A stretch of 64,000 nt of DNA from Inia geoffrensis (lineage: Eukaryota; Chordata; Mammalia; Artiodactyla; Iniidae). The stretch is from positions 70,726,784 through 70,790,783 of the forward strand of contig CM070910.1 of assembly GCA_036417435.1 (NCBI GenBank), given 5' to 3'. The notes below the pieces were generated by a model. That model made no database searches. It saw only the letters and a program-made list of their open reading frames with translations, and was not told the origin of the DNA. Numbering within the stretch: position 1 is the first letter of the stretch; each line of letters opens with the position of its first letter. The position numbers and the translations under genes are program-made. Below are positions 57,701-62,925 of the stretch, in pieces.

Positions 57701-59740
57701 GCAGTGAAAGCCTAGAACCCTAAGCACTAGGCCACCAGGGAATGCCCTGGGACATCCTTTTAAGATTAACCTCTACTTTTATTCTAGAGGTCTCCTTTTT
57801 GAAATAGCATTATGTATGTCATCAGAAAATAAAAATGTCAGCATAAAAATAAAGTGAAAAATCCAGTGTTTAGCTTTTTAAGGCTGTTGACTCATTCTTT
57901 GTTGTTGTTGTTATTGATCTTGCTAAATTTCTTTCAGAATTATTTGTGTTTAAAGAACTTTTTTTAAAGCAAGAAGTACAATATTTCAGTATTTCTGGGT
58001 GTAATCACAAGTGAAATATTTAAAAAATATGTCATTTCAAAAAGCTCAACTGTTTATAATCTAGGTCTACTAGCATAATCTATCTAGATTCTAGAGATTT
58101 TAATAATATTTTGTTAACATTTTCATATTTTTTTTCAGAAACATTTCTTCTCTCATAGAAAGTTATATTTACAATCCTGGATTTTTTAAAAACACTAATT
58201 GAATGCTTGTTTAAATAAAACAATATTCTAGTTTAAGTATCCTTTTTACTACTACTTACTATTAGAGTTTTTCTAGTTTTGAAATAAGTTTGATTTACTC
58301 CTTGAACATGTATAAAATGCACATATCACTAATATACTGGTGCATTTGACACTTCATCAATTTATTTCTGTAACTGTTGCATTATTATTATTATTATTTT
58401 ATTTATTTATTTTTTTGTGTTACACGGGCCTCTGACTGTTGTGGCCTCTCCCGTTGTGGAGCACAGGCTCCGGACGCGCAGGTTCAGCGGCCATGGCTCA
58501 CGGGCCCAGCCGCTCCGTGTCATGTGGGATCTTCCCGGACCGGGGCACAAACCCGCGTCCCCTGCATCAGCAGGTGGACTCTCAACCACTGCGCCACCAG
58601 GGAAGCCCTGTTGCATTATTTTTATAAATATGTTTTCTTATAGGAATAATAGCTATTCGTTAAGTTAGGCCTTCAATATCAATCTCCTTGAGTTTTAAAA
58701 TGGTCATTTTTCTTTGGACATCTGTTGTAAGGGCAGTATTACATAGTGAGTTTGAAATTGGATAAAAGTTATGTTTTTATTTGTTGAAACATGAGGCAAT
58801 AATAAGTAGGCTGTAGTGGAGGAAATTTTTGCTGCTTTTTGGCATATTTTTGTTGTTGCTTTTCAGCTATTTCTGCTTTTAGAAATTCACTTTTGAAAAA
58901 AATTACAAAACCATTATTTAATATATATGGCAGAGCAAGCTTCTTCCTTAGGCTACATTTGCTTTTATCTTTATGTTCATTGCTAACCCTTCCCTTTGGC
59001 ATTTTATGTTTTCTTGTTATTATTTTGAAGTTATATATGGTGTATTTTATACTTCATTCTTCTTTTGAGTATTTATATGATTATAAAGTTGAAGAAAATT
59101 TTCAGAATTTTTTTGTTTTTCCATCTAAAAATGAAGTACTGAGGTCATAGTTTTGTTTTGTTTTTTTCCTGTTACACTGTGCTTTTTTAGCAGTACAGTA
59201 CAGTTTGAATAGGATAGTCTATTTCGAACATTGGTCTAACCACATTTTTAATTTATTTCAAAAAATGTATGGCAGTAAGAAATATGTACCACTAGGGGGC
59301 TCTCATCTTTTATTCATTTTAGTTCAGTTAATGTTTTAAGGTTAAATAGTAGGTAAATTTCAAATGTTTTTTAATAAATATTGTCCCATTTATTCATCCC
59401 CTCAAACTTAAACTTTAAATGTTCTGTCACTTTTGGCTATTGAGATGTTGAGACAATCTATGACTGAGAACTCCAAAAAGTTATGTTTAGCTATACCTTC
59501 AGTTTACCCTTTTTGCAGCCATTGTTATTATTGTTTACAGTAAACTGGACCGTTGTGATAATGTAATAATTTACTGTGTTCTTGATACATTTTTGTTTAA
59601 TATTTAGGAGCACACAAAAGAGAGGAGAATCATTTGGAATTAGCCGAATAGGTAGCAAAATTAAAGGAGTCTTCAAGAGCACCACAATGGAGGGAGCTAT
59701 GTTGCCTAATTATGGCTTAGCTGAAGGTGAAGATGACTTT
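19589..59740 (+). CDS. SNX14: SNX14, sorting nexin 14, exons 1-17 (residues 1-536; 3' part outside window)
   Basis: SNX14 is an ER membrane protein of the PXA-RGS-PX-nexin_C family. It acts at ER-lipid droplet contacts in fatty-acid handling; loss in humans causes a recessive cerebellar ataxia. Seventeen exons join without a break: 19589-19728, 34287-34407, 35490-35566, 35648-35726, 39060-39103, 41323-41410, 44539-44623, 49365-49521, 50660-50735, 51904-51948, 52055-52135, 52236-52350, 54749-54904, 55264-55388, 56072-56130, 57507-57533, 59608-59740. They total 1608 bases with no stop. Predicted order: membrane hairpin about 29-69, Cys/His cluster 101-112, PXA about 130-304, RGS about 336-468, linker to 536. 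All introns are GT-AG. The product agrees with the human protein as I know it almost residue for residue and without length change over this part. The PX and C-terminal exons lie after 64000. Confidence 0.97.
20140..20152. repeat. Alternating (CG)n tract
   Basis: CGCGCGCGCGCAC at the downstream edge of the CpG island in intron 1, an alternating purine-pyrimidine run of the kind that can adopt Z-DNA. Confidence 0.6.
21470..21679 (+). mobile_element. L1 3' end inserted in the SINE
   Basis: Sense L1 3'UTR tail: GAATCACTTTGCTGTACACC, TGAAACTATCACAACATTG, ending in an AATATAAAATAAAAAG and A tail. It interrupts the SINE at its AAGATCC / ATCCCAC point. Confidence 0.8.
21736..21780. repeat. (CA)n microsatellite
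   Basis: About 20 CA units within the A-rich tail of the SINE. Confidence 0.95.
21880..22209 (-). mobile_element. CHR-type SINE, long form
   Basis: Full reversed copy, with 15-bp target-site duplication GACTAATACTCTTTT at 21865-21879 and 22210-22224. Confidence 0.95.
22683..22876 (-). mobile_element. CHR-type SINE, variant
   Basis: Reversed: TTTATTTTTGGTTACGCCAG at left, ACCAGGGATTGCACCTGGGC inside, TTTGCCACCAGGGAGGTCC at right. It sits between MIR-like pieces. Confidence 0.85.
22905..23155 (+). mobile_element. MIR SINE
   Basis: Sense MIR order: AACTAGTTATATGACTTTGG, CTGTAAAATAGGCATAATAC, GGAAAGTGCTTAGAATGGTG, TATTAAATGTTAGCAG. Confidence 0.8.
23157..24000 (-). mobile_element. MIR SINE, reversed, split by an L1
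   Basis: Left part to about 23212 (ATCCTCACAACACTGTGAAG) and right part from about 23880 (CATTTTACAAATAAGCAAAC). The two halves join into one MIR when the L1 between them is removed. Confidence 0.6.
23213..23875 (-). mobile_element. Old L1 3' part
   Basis: Reversed L1 order: TGTAACCACCACTCAGATC, ATTAATGGAATCATATGGTC, GGCTATTATGAATAATGCTG, TTTTCCAAAGTGGTTATACC. Five-prime truncated and diverged. Confidence 0.75.
24001..24323. other. Intron 1, no clear element
   Basis: AT-rich; I assign no repeat or exon. Confidence 0.4.
24337..24690 (-). mobile_element. CHR-type SINE, long form
   Basis: Reversed copy with multiple internal units. Target-site duplication TTAACTTAATATT (24324-24336) and TTAACTTAGTATT (24691-24703). 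Confidence 0.92.
24704..24880 (-). mobile_element. MIR SINE, reversed
   Basis: ATCATCATAACAACCCTATG, GAGTTAGGTATTATTATTAT, GATTAGAACCCAGACAGTCA follow the reverse MIR consensus closely. Confidence 0.85.
24900..25400. other. Intron 1, no element recognised
   Basis: Contains a GTTAGGCAGTTAGACAGTTAGGCAG small direct-repeat pattern near 25154-25180; otherwise unremarkable. Confidence 0.35.
25855..26131 (-). mobile_element. Younger L1 3' end
   Basis: Reversed L1 3'UTR of the cetartiodactyl type: TTCAAGTGTACAGCAAAGTG, TCCCTGTGCTATACAGTAGG. Direct repeat AACATTTTAC at 25845-25854 and 26132-26141. Confidence 0.85.
27241..27698 (-). mobile_element. Younger L1 3' end
   Basis: Reversed L1 3'UTR: ATCTTTATTGGGGTAAATTT, AAAGCACCGAGCTGATATCC, GCTGCTTCCCACTAGCTATC. 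Contains a (CCCT)n run near 27390. Paralogous to the copy at 39492. Confidence 0.88.
27753..28062 (+). mobile_element. CHR-type SINE, long form, small internal deletion
   Basis: Head GGCTTCCCTGGTGGCGCAGT; the segment after GGGTTCAAG is missing about 20 bases, damaging the B box. Flanks AAAAATTTGTAG (27741) and AAAAAATTGTAG (28063). Confidence 0.92.
28165..28646. mobile_element. hAT-like DNA transposon split by a SINE
   Basis: GGAGTTGGCAAACTTTTTCT and CTTTGCGGGCTACATCAGG on the left, and CATAGTTTGTTAACCC on the right, are hallmarks of a common old mammalian hAT element. Interrupted by the SINE at 28259-28548. Confidence 0.65.
28259..28548 (-). mobile_element. CHR-type SINE inside the hAT element
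   Basis: Reversed copy. Perfect 14-bp target-site duplication CCCATATTATTTTT at 28245-28258 and 28549-28562. Confidence 0.95.
29094..29389 (+). mobile_element. CHR-type SINE, long form
   Basis: Head GGGCTTCCCTGGTGGCGCAG, tail ACACAGCCAAAAATAGATAA. Target-site duplication AAATTCTTGTGTG (29081-29093) and AAATTCGTGTGTG (29390-29402). Confidence 0.95.
29765..29993 (-). mobile_element. MER20-type hAT element
   Basis: Reversed order: GAGGTTTCTCAGCCTCAACA, GGGGGGCTGTCCTGTACACT, TGTCCCCTGGGCAGTGAG, GTTGAGAACAACAGG. Length near the 219 bases usual for MER20. Confidence 0.8.
30120..30880. other. Intron 1, mostly unassigned
   Basis: Part of it (about 30600-30800, CATCCTGCAGGCAACATTAA) resembles the reverse of an L2-type LINE; weak. 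No exon. Confidence 0.35.
30890..33955 (+). mobile_element. L2-clade LINE relic, endonuclease to 3' end, with one insertion
   Basis: Sense-strand pieces in the right order over 3 kb. About 31290-31330 encodes ILGDFS, the L2/CR1 endonuclease motif (usually ILGDFN). Near 32750 ACATGTCCAAAGGGAACTGA matches the N-M-S-K segment of the L2 reverse transcriptase. Near 32910 ATTAATTACTTCAGCAGCTT corresponds to the D-Y-C-N-S-L-L region. The 3' tail GCACTCAGTAAAATTGATTT ends at about 33955. Every frame has stops, so it is dead. About 33085-33530 does not fit and is probably a later insertion. Confidence 0.65.
34287..34407 (+). CDS. SNX14: SNX14 exon 2: second membrane segment
   Basis: Completes Arg47 and encodes 48-87. 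Hydrophobic [20 protein letters not shown] (50-69) is the second segment of the N-terminal hairpin; the acidic Asp72 and a basic IKYKPK end follow. Acceptor TTTCTAAG, donor GTAAAA. Confidence 0.97.
34408..35489 (+). other. SNX14: SNX14 intron 2
   Basis: 1.08 kb. Holds one hAT element (34705-34870) and a T run near 35196; the rest is unassigned. Confidence 0.9.
34705..34870 (-). mobile_element. MER5-type hAT element
   Basis: AGGTTTCCAAAGTTGG, AGAATCACCTGAGGAATCTT, CTTCCAGGTGATTCTGAGGC: reversed MER5-like order. Confidence 0.65.
35490..35566 (+). CDS. SNX14: SNX14 exon 3: Cys/His cluster
   Basis: Residues 88-112 plus two bases of 113. Contains [14 protein letters not shown] with Cys101, Cys104, Cys109 and His112, spaced as a small metal site. 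The acceptor is a tandem TAGCAG: the AG at 35488-35489 keeps Gln88, while use of the AG at 35491-35492 would drop it without changing frame. Donor GTACGT. Confidence 0.96.
35648..35726 (+). CDS. SNX14: SNX14 exon 4: start of the PXA region
   Basis: Completes Arg113 and encodes 114-139 ([20 protein letters not shown] and on). Preceded by an 81-base intron (35567-35647), the shortest in the window. Donor GTAACT. Confidence 0.97.
36524..36854. mobile_element. Complete hAT-like non-autonomous transposon
   Basis: Starts TGTGCTGTCCAGTATAGTAG and ends ATATTTCTGTTGGAGAGTGC, imperfect inverted termini. Contains CCACTAGCCACATGCAGCTA. Eight-base target-site duplication GATTTAAG (36516-36523) and GATTTGAG (36855-36862), the size expected for hAT. 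Confidence 0.75.
36960..38060 (-). mobile_element. Old LINE-type (L2-like) pieces with a reversed MIR
   Basis: GGGAACTTCAGTCTAGGAGG (about 37097) and CAGGGGAGTGATGTGGTCAA (about 37885) follow the reverse of an L2-type LINE. Between them, about 37400-37620, lies a reversed MIR (GAAGTAGGTGCTATTATTG, AGCAGAACTCAGTC). Confidence 0.5.
39060..39103 (+). CDS. SNX14: SNX14 exon 5: PXA
   Basis: 44-base exon, residues 140-153 ([14 protein letters not shown]) plus two bases of 154. The YPWY motif is typical of PXA domains. Acceptor TTTATGCAG, donor GTAAGC. Confidence 0.97.
39194..39405 (-). mobile_element. MER20-type hAT element
   Basis: Reversed: TTCTCAATTTTGGCACTATT, ACGTAATTCTTTACTGTAGG, TAGTTGTGACCACCAAAAAT, TTAAGAACCATTG. 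Second MER20 in the gene. Confidence 0.8.
39492..39790 (-). mobile_element. Young L1 3' end
   Basis: Poly-T then ATCTTTATTGGAGTATAATT and AGCACCGAGCTGATCTCCCT. Perfect 20-bp target-site duplication AAGTAACTTGTAGAATTTCT at 39472-39491 and 39791-39810. Confidence 0.95.
40227..40347 (+). mobile_element. CHR-type SINE, short form
   Basis: GGGGACTTCCCTGGTGGTCC head; tail CATGGCCAGAAAAAAAAA. Target-site duplication AATGCTAGT at 40218-40226 and 40348-40356. Confidence 0.92.
41323..41410 (+). CDS. SNX14: SNX14 exon 6: PXA
   Basis: Completes Arg154, encodes 155-183 ([20 protein letters not shown], then SVLIRRIHK). Acidic start followed by an amphipathic helix of the PXA fold. Donor GTATAT is weaker than its neighbours. 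Confidence 0.97.
41880..42345 (+). mobile_element. L1/HAL1 ORF2-region relic, sense
   Basis: Phrases CCAGTGAATATTTGAAAATA, TACCCTGGAAGGCAGTTTGG and TAAAGAAATAATCACAATAG follow the sense L1 C-terminal region; diverged. Confidence 0.6.
42350..43090 (-). mobile_element. Old L1 fragment, reversed
   Basis: GAGTAATATTCTGTTGTATG, ACTGCTGGGTCAAGTGGTAA, CACCAGCAGTGTATGAGGGT, TGGTATCTCATTGTGCCTTT: reversed L1 ORF2 3' region. Confidence 0.8.
44539..44623 (+). CDS. SNX14: SNX14 exon 7: PXA
   Basis: Residues 184-211 plus one base of 212 ([20 protein letters not shown], then VIIKASQK). Helical, basic. Acceptor TTTTTCTAG, donor GTAATA. Confidence 0.97.
44885..45260 (+). mobile_element. Probable L2 LINE piece
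   Basis: Pyrimidine-rich sense sequence with TTTAGCCAGGATGACCTGTT, parallel to the L2 segment that precedes its 3' tail. Weak. Confidence 0.4.
45400..45645. mobile_element. Probable DNA transposon fragment
   Basis: CTTCCCCAAGTATGTTCTGC at left and CATCCCAAACTCATTTGAGC at right resemble the ends of an old MER-type element. Not named. Confidence 0.4.
46010..46878 (-). mobile_element. Old L1 3' part, split by a SINE
   Basis: Reversed L1: GAGCAGTTTTAAGTTTACAG, AGAGTTCCCATATATTTCC; after the SINE, ATAGTTGGAATCATACTGTA, AATTATATTCCATTGTACAG, AATTATGAATAAAGCTGCTA. Confidence 0.8.
46196..46406 (-). mobile_element. Young CHR-1-type SINE inside L1
   Basis: TTTTTTGCGGTACGCGGGCC at left, reversed head GCGCCACCAGGGAAGCC at right. 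CCATAG-T-rich flanks on both sides (46181 and 46407) are the probable target-site duplication. Confidence 0.92.
47770..47880 (-). mobile_element. MIR SINE, reversed fragment
   Basis: GTGGAAACTGAGACTCAAAG and AAGTAGAACTGGGATTTAGC follow the reversed MIR core. Confidence 0.6.
48518..48730 (-). mobile_element. Young CHR-1-type SINE, (TTTG)n tail
   Basis: Reversed copy with TTTG repeats as its reversed tail. Target-site duplication TAAGAGGGATTTTT at 48504-48517 and 48731-48744. Confidence 0.95.
48950..49164 (+). mobile_element. Young CHR-1-type SINE, (CAAA)n tail
   Basis: Head GGCTTCCCTGATGGCACAGT, tail GTACCGCAAAAACAAAAAC. Target-site duplication AAAACTTCCAG at 48939-48949 and 49165-49175. Opposite in direction to its neighbour at 48518. 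Confidence 0.95.
49365..49521 (+). CDS. SNX14: SNX14 exon 8: PXA core
   Basis: Largest internal exon here (157 bases). Completes Val212, encodes 213-263, then two bases of 264. Includes [20 protein letters not shown] and FPYILPP, the conserved PXA helix and hydrophobic loop. Donor GTAAAT. Confidence 0.97.
50044..50190 (-). mobile_element. L1 3' end fragment
   Basis: TTGAAGTATAATTTATAATG, TTTCAGGTGTACAACATAGT, TTCCCTGTGCTGTACAGTAC, preceded by TTTA repeats (the reversed tail). Confidence 0.75.
50497..50630 (+). mobile_element. MER5-type hAT element
   Basis: TCTGTGAACCAGTAGCATGA, TTACTTGGGGGCTTGTTAGA, CCCCAGACCTACTGATCATA. Ends about 30 bases before exon 9. Confidence 0.7.
50660..50735 (+). 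CDS. SNX14: SNX14 exon 9: PXA
   Basis: Completes Arg264 and encodes 265-289 ([20 protein letters not shown], then FLADP). The GSVFLP...LADP motif is a PXA signature. Acceptor TTTTTCCAG, donor GTAAGA at 50736. The end of this exon and its donor were copied by an L1 insertion (see 50729-51223). Confidence 0.97.
50742..51210 (-). mobile_element. Old L1 3' part directly after the exon 9 splice site
   Basis: Reversed L1: GTTGAGCAACCACCACCATT, AACTCTGTACCCTTGTAAAC, TTGTAGCATATATCAGAATT, GAGTAATATTTCATTTTAGG. Bracketed by the 13-bp direct repeat TGATCCAGTAAGA at 50729-50741 and 51211-51223. The L1 sequence stops (5' truncation) exactly where the right repeat begins. Confidence 0.85.
51330..51724 (-). 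mobile_element. CHR-type SINE, extended form
   Basis: Reversed copy with many internal units. Perfect 19-bp target-site duplication CCCTGTATTGTAGATTTTT at 51311-51329 and 51725-51743. Confidence 0.95.
51904..51948 (+). CDS. SNX14: SNX14 exon 10: end of PXA
   Basis: 45 bases, phase 0 to 0, residues 290-304 ([15 protein letters not shown]), closing the PXA domain. Acceptor TTCCATTAG, donor GTGAGT. Skipping would keep frame. Confidence 0.97.
52055..52135 (+). CDS. SNX14: SNX14 exon 11: PXA-RGS linker
   Basis: 81 bases, phase 0 to 0, residues 305-331 ([20 protein letters not shown], then PRNKKPS). Pro-rich linker. The introns on both sides are short (106 and 100 bases). Confidence 0.97.
52236..52350 (+). 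CDS. SNX14: SNX14 exon 12: start of RGS
   Basis: Residues 332-369 plus one base of 370 ([20 protein letters not shown] in the middle). The F-x-x-F-L-K-x-E-G-A pattern begins the RGS helix bundle. Donor GTGAGG. Confidence 0.97.
52790..53965 (-). mobile_element. Old L1 relic, reversed
   Basis: TTGAGGTATAATTTACAGTG, CACCCTAGAAAGTTCCCTTA, TATAAATGGAATCTCATAGC, TGAATAAAGCTGCTGTGCAC to about 53290; then a second part with TTTTTGAGACTCCAATTATA (about 53850), also of L1 type. May be two insertions separated by the CA repeat. Confidence 0.65.
53287..53313. repeat. (CA)n repeat, imperfect
   Basis: ACACACACGTGCACACACAC between two L1 pieces. Confidence 0.8.
54026..54220 (+). mobile_element. Young CHR-1-type SINE
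   Basis: GGACTTCCCTGGTGGCGTAG head, poly-A tail. Direct repeat (A)nGGCAGTCAA at 54014-54025 and 54221-54232. Confidence 0.95.
54749..54904 (+). CDS. SNX14: SNX14 exon 13: RGS core
   Basis: Completes Glu370, encodes 371-421, plus one base of 422. Includes [20 protein letters not shown] and [14 protein letters not shown]. The donor is GTAGGT at 54905; a second GT four bases on (GTAAAA, 54909) would shift frame and stop at once, so the first is taken. Confidence 0.96.
54975..55135 (-). mobile_element. MIR-like fragment, reversed
   Basis: CATTATCCTATTTTACTAAC and AACTGGAGCTTGGTTGTTCT weakly follow reversed MIR. In intron 13 (54905-55263). Confidence 0.45.
55264..55388 (+). CDS. SNX14: SNX14 exon 14: RGS
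   Basis: Completes Ile422 and encodes 423-463 ([20 protein letters not shown], then [21 protein letters not shown]). The helix pair forms the end of the RGS fold. Acceptor TTTTTTAACAG, donor GTTAGT (T at +3, less common). Confidence 0.97.
55389..56071 (+). other. SNX14: SNX14 intron 14
   Basis: 683 bases with one SINE in the middle; the rest is unassigned AT-rich sequence. Confidence 0.9.
55695..55860 (-). mobile_element. CHR-type SINE, variant
   Basis: Reversed copy: GGCTGAGCTGGGTCTTAGTT to CCACGAGGGAAGTC. Perfect target-site duplication CCCCATTCTTCTT at 55682-55694 and 55861-55873. Confidence 0.95.
56072..56130 (+). CDS. SNX14: SNX14 exon 15: end of RGS, linker
   Basis: Residues 464-482 plus two bases of 483 ([19 protein letters not shown]). 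Leaves the RGS domain into a Ser/Arg linker. Donor GTAGGT. Confidence 0.97.
56131..57506 (+). other. SNX14: SNX14 intron 15
   Basis: 1.4 kb of AT-rich sequence in which I find no SINE, LINE or exon, the longest repeat-free stretch inside the gene after 20.2-21.4 kb. Confidence 0.6.
57507..57533 (+). CDS. SNX14: SNX14 exon 16: 27-base microexon
   Basis: Completes Arg483, then SSLSLDDF (484-491) and two bases of 492. Length divisible by three, so it can be skipped in frame (AG joins G to restore Arg). Encodes a Ser-rich acidic patch after a basic stretch, a plausible phosphorylation cassette by inference. Acceptor TTATTGCAG, donor GTAAGT (strong). Confidence 0.93.
57628..57747 (-). mobile_element. 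CHR-type SINE, short form
   Basis: Reversed copy; target-site duplication TGGGATATCCTTTT (57614-57627) and TGGGACATCCTTTT (57748-57761). Starts 94 bases after microexon 16. Confidence 0.95.
58392..58607 (-). mobile_element. Young CHR-1-type SINE
   Basis: Reversed copy; target-site duplication CTGTTGCATTATTATTAT (58374-58391) and CTGTTGCATTATTTTTAT (58608-58625). Confidence 0.95.
59608..59740 (+). CDS. SNX14: SNX14 exon 17: RGS-PX linker
   Basis: Completes Arg492, encodes 493-536 ([20 protein letters not shown], then [24 protein letters not shown]). Basic then acidic linker before the PX domain. Donor GTAAGT. The next exon, expected to open with an Ile-Glu-Glu stretch, is not in the window. 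Confidence 0.97.
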
Positions 59741-60104
59741 GTAAGTAAAAATTCTTCAGTTTGTTGTATGTATAATTTCAGACTTAATGTGGCATAAAAA
59801 ATTCGTTACGCTTGTTATTTTCCCTTTTTTTAATCTTACTTCTTACTTCAGATTTTGTTTATGTTTTCCATTCTTTCACTAGTCATTATAGTTTCATGGT
59901 GCTAATCTAATTTTTTAGATTCCTGAGCACTAAGTTATTGCTTACTAAGGCCAGATGGTTTCTGTTAAGCTGATATACTGCTAAACAGCCAAACAATTTA
60001 CCACGTTTTGATTAAGCTTTTACTTCATATCCTGATCTTATCTCTTTCTAACCACATGGCCAGGCACACGGAGTTGTGTTAATAGATGTCCGACTAACCC
60101 CTTG

Positions 60105-60230
60105 ATATGCAGACTGTGATCTGTGGACCAGCAGCATCAGCATTACCTGGGAGCTTGTTATCAGTACAGAATCTCAGGCTTCATCCTAGACCTGCTGAAT
60201 CATAATTTACATGTTAACAAGATCCCAGAT
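60105..60230 (+). mobile_element. MER5-type hAT element
   Basis: ATCTGTGGACCAGCAGCATC, AGCATTACCTGGGAGCTTGT, CCTAGACCTGCTGAATCATA. Confidence 0.75.
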
Positions 60231-60720
60231 TTATAAGCACATTACACCCTCCATGCTATTTTATTTCTCTGTCTTTTCATATGTTGTTTTGCTTGAAATG
60301 CCTTTTTTTCCCCTTTATTTACCTAGAAAATTCATACTTATCTTTCAGAATCTAGTTGCTTCCCATAAGCCCCTACCTGAGTCCCCAAGCAGAATTGAAC
60401 ATTCCTTCCTTTTTTTGCTTCTGTTAGATCATATGTTAAAACATGTACCACGTTGTGTTTGAAATTACGATTTTTTTTTTTTTGGCTGAGCAGCAAGACT
60501 TGTGGGATCTTAGTTCCCCCACCAGGGATCAAACCCAGGCCCTGGCAGTGAAAGCTCCGAGTCCTAACCACTGGACTGCCAGGGAATTCCCTGAAATTAC
60601 GATTTAATTTATGTATTTGAAAGTATGTTTATGATTGTCTTTCCTACCAATTAAGGAGTTCTATAAAGGCAGATATTATCTCATTTTTACTTTGCATTTG
60701 TTTAAAAAGTCTTTATTGAA
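60231..60720 (+). mobile_element. L2 LINE 3' end, split by a SINE
   Basis: Pyrimidine-rich L2 tail: TTGCTTGAAATGCCTTTTTT, CCTACCTGAGTCCCCAAGC; after the SINE, GTTCTATAAAGGCAGATATT. Confidence 0.6.
60474..60591 (-). mobile_element. CHR-type SINE, short form, inside L2
   Basis: Reversed copy; perfect target-site duplication TGAAATTACGATTT at 60460-60473 and 60592-60605. Confidence 0.95.
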
Positions 60721-61511
60721 CAGACCTCCTGGATCTTCATTTTGCCTTTTAATGTCTCAGCACTGGAGATAAAAAGGTGATTAAGACCTAAACTTTGCTC
60801 TTAAGAAATTTACTATCCTGGGTTTAAAAGGGATGAATATTAGTGATTGGATTGGTAATGACCAAGAAGAAGGAAGTGGTGCGAGAAGAGTAAATAAGCC
60901 TATTTTTCCTCTTTACCCCTTCCTTTCAACCTTTGTCCCTTTGCACTGATAAATTGTTAAAAAGATTCATTGCTTCTTCACAATAATTTTAATGGAAGAA
61001 AAACTTATTTAATCCTTTTTTTTCTTTTTAGATAATCCAAATACAGCATTCTTTTTATGCCCATATTTTTCCTTAAAAGTATGGGTAGAAGAAAGACAGT
61101 AGACCAGAGGAGGGAGTCTTTTAAAAAAAAATTGATGTTTATGTTTTTAGATTTTAAGCATCTCAATTTTCTAATAGTGTAGAAAAGTAGAAAAAATTTT
61201 AAAATACCACCCATAATTCTGCTACCCAATAACTACTTCTATTAACATTCTTGTGATTCTGTTTTTTAAAAATATCTTTCCCCTTCCCACCCCCATAAAT
61301 TGGGCTATATGTAGATTGATATCTTGATCTCTGCCCACTTAATATAACAAAATATAACTTAAATATAACTTAATATAACAAAAGCATTTACCCATGTTAT
61401 TGTGAACTTGAAACATAATTTTTATGGGGAAAGATGTACTTTTTCTTTTTTGTTCTTCCCAATTACTTGAAATACAAGCTATAGTTTTGCTTCAGGAATA
61501 GGAAGCTTTTT

Positions 61512-61713
61512 GTTTTTTTTTTTTGCCTGCATGGGCTCTAGGCACGTGGGCTTCAGTAGTTGTGGCTTGCAGGCTCTAGAGTGCAGGCTCAGTAGTCGTG
61601 GCACACGGGCTTAGTTGCTCTGTGGCATGTGGGATCTTCTGGACCAGGGATCGAACCCTTGTCCCCTGCATTGGCAGGTGGATTCTTAACCACTGCGCCA
61701 CCAGGCAAATCCA
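61512..61713 (-). mobile_element. CHR-type SINE
   Basis: Reversed copy from a T run through GGCTCTAGGCACGTGGGCTT to CGCCACCAGGCAAATCC. Flanks AGGAAGCT and AGGAGGCT are a weak duplication. Confidence 0.85.
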
Positions 61714-62149
61714 GGAGGCTATCTTTAAAAAGCTGAGAAAGTTTGTTCTGTTTTATAGTGGCCCAAGGAGGAAGGAAATTCTTTATTGGTCTTTATTTAC
61801 TTATTTTTTATTGAAGTACAATTTTTGTTTAATTTTTAATGGAGTATAGTTGATTTTCAATGTTGTGTTAGTTCCAGGTGTACAGCAAAGCGAATCAGTT
61901 ATACATATACACACTTTTTTTTTTTTTTTTTAGATTCTTCTCCCATATAGGCTATTACATAGTGTTGAATAGAGTTCCCTGTGCTATACAGCAGGTTCTT
62001 ACCAGTTATCTATTTTATATATAGTAGTGTGTATATGTCAGTCTGTCTCCCAATTTATCCCCCACCTTATCCCGTTAACCATAAGTCTGTTTTATGCATC
62101 TGTGACTTTACTTCTGTTTTGTAAATAAGTTCATTTGTACGCATTTTTT

Positions 62150-62527
62150 TTAGATTCCACATATAAGCGATATCATGAGATATTTGTCTTTCTGTGTCTG
62201 ACTGACTTCACTCAGTATGACAATCTCTGGGTCCATCCATGTTGTTGCAAATGGCATTATTTTTTCTTTTTTATGGCTGAGTAATATTCCATTGTATATA
62301 TGTACCACATCTTCTTTTATCCATTCCTCTGTTGATGGACATTTAGGTTGCTTCCATGTCCTGGCTATTGTAAATAGTGCTGCAGTGAACATTGGGGTGC
62401 ATGTATCTTTTTGAATTATAGTTTCCTCTGGGTATATGCCTAAGAGTGGGATTGCTGGGTCATATGGTAGTTCTATTTTTAGTTTTTTAAGGAACCTCCA
62501 TACTGTTCTCCATAGTGGCTGGACCAA
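62150..62527 (-). pseudogene. L1 ORF2 C-terminal fragment
   Basis: 125 open codons matching the last part of L1 ORF2 (the segment after the reverse transcriptase, with the PLLGIYP and EEWI..HIYNG motifs). The reverse transcriptase and endonuclease parts are absent through 5' truncation, and a SINE interrupts the region upstream. It is open by youth, not selection, and is not a host gene. Confidence 0.9.
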
Positions 62528-62605
62528 TTTACATTCCTACCAACAGTGTAGGAGGGTTCCCTTTTCTCCACACCCTCTCCAGTATTTATTGTTTGTAGAT
62601 TTTTT

Positions 62606-62925
62606 TTTAAAATTTTTAAATTTATTTTTGGCTACATTGGGTCATCGCTGTGCGCGGGCTTCCTCTAGTTGCAGCAAGCAGGGGCTGCTCTTCGTTGCAG
62701 TGTGTGGGTTTCTCACTGCAGTGGCTTCTCTTGTTGCAGAGCACAGGCTCTAGGCGTGCGGGCTTCAGTAGTTGTGGCTCGTGGTCTCTAGAGCATAGGC
62801 TCAGTAGTTGTGGCACACAGGCTTAGTTGCTCCACGGCATGTGGGATCTTCCTGGACCAGGGATCGAACCCGTGTCCCCTGCATTGGCAGGCGATTCTTA
62901 GCCACTGAGCCACCAGGGAAGTCCC
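62606..62925 (-). mobile_element. CHR-type SINE, long form, nested in L1
   Basis: Reversed copy; 15-bp target-site duplication GTTTGTAGATTTTTT (62591-62605) and GTTTGTTGATTTTTT (62926-62940), the target being the L1 itself. Confidence 0.95.

Larger units (their letters stand above)
57534..59607 (+). other. SNX14: SNX14 intron 16
   Basis: 2.1 kb with two SINEs (57628, 58392). 58626-59600 is AT-rich with no element I can name. Confidence 0.85.
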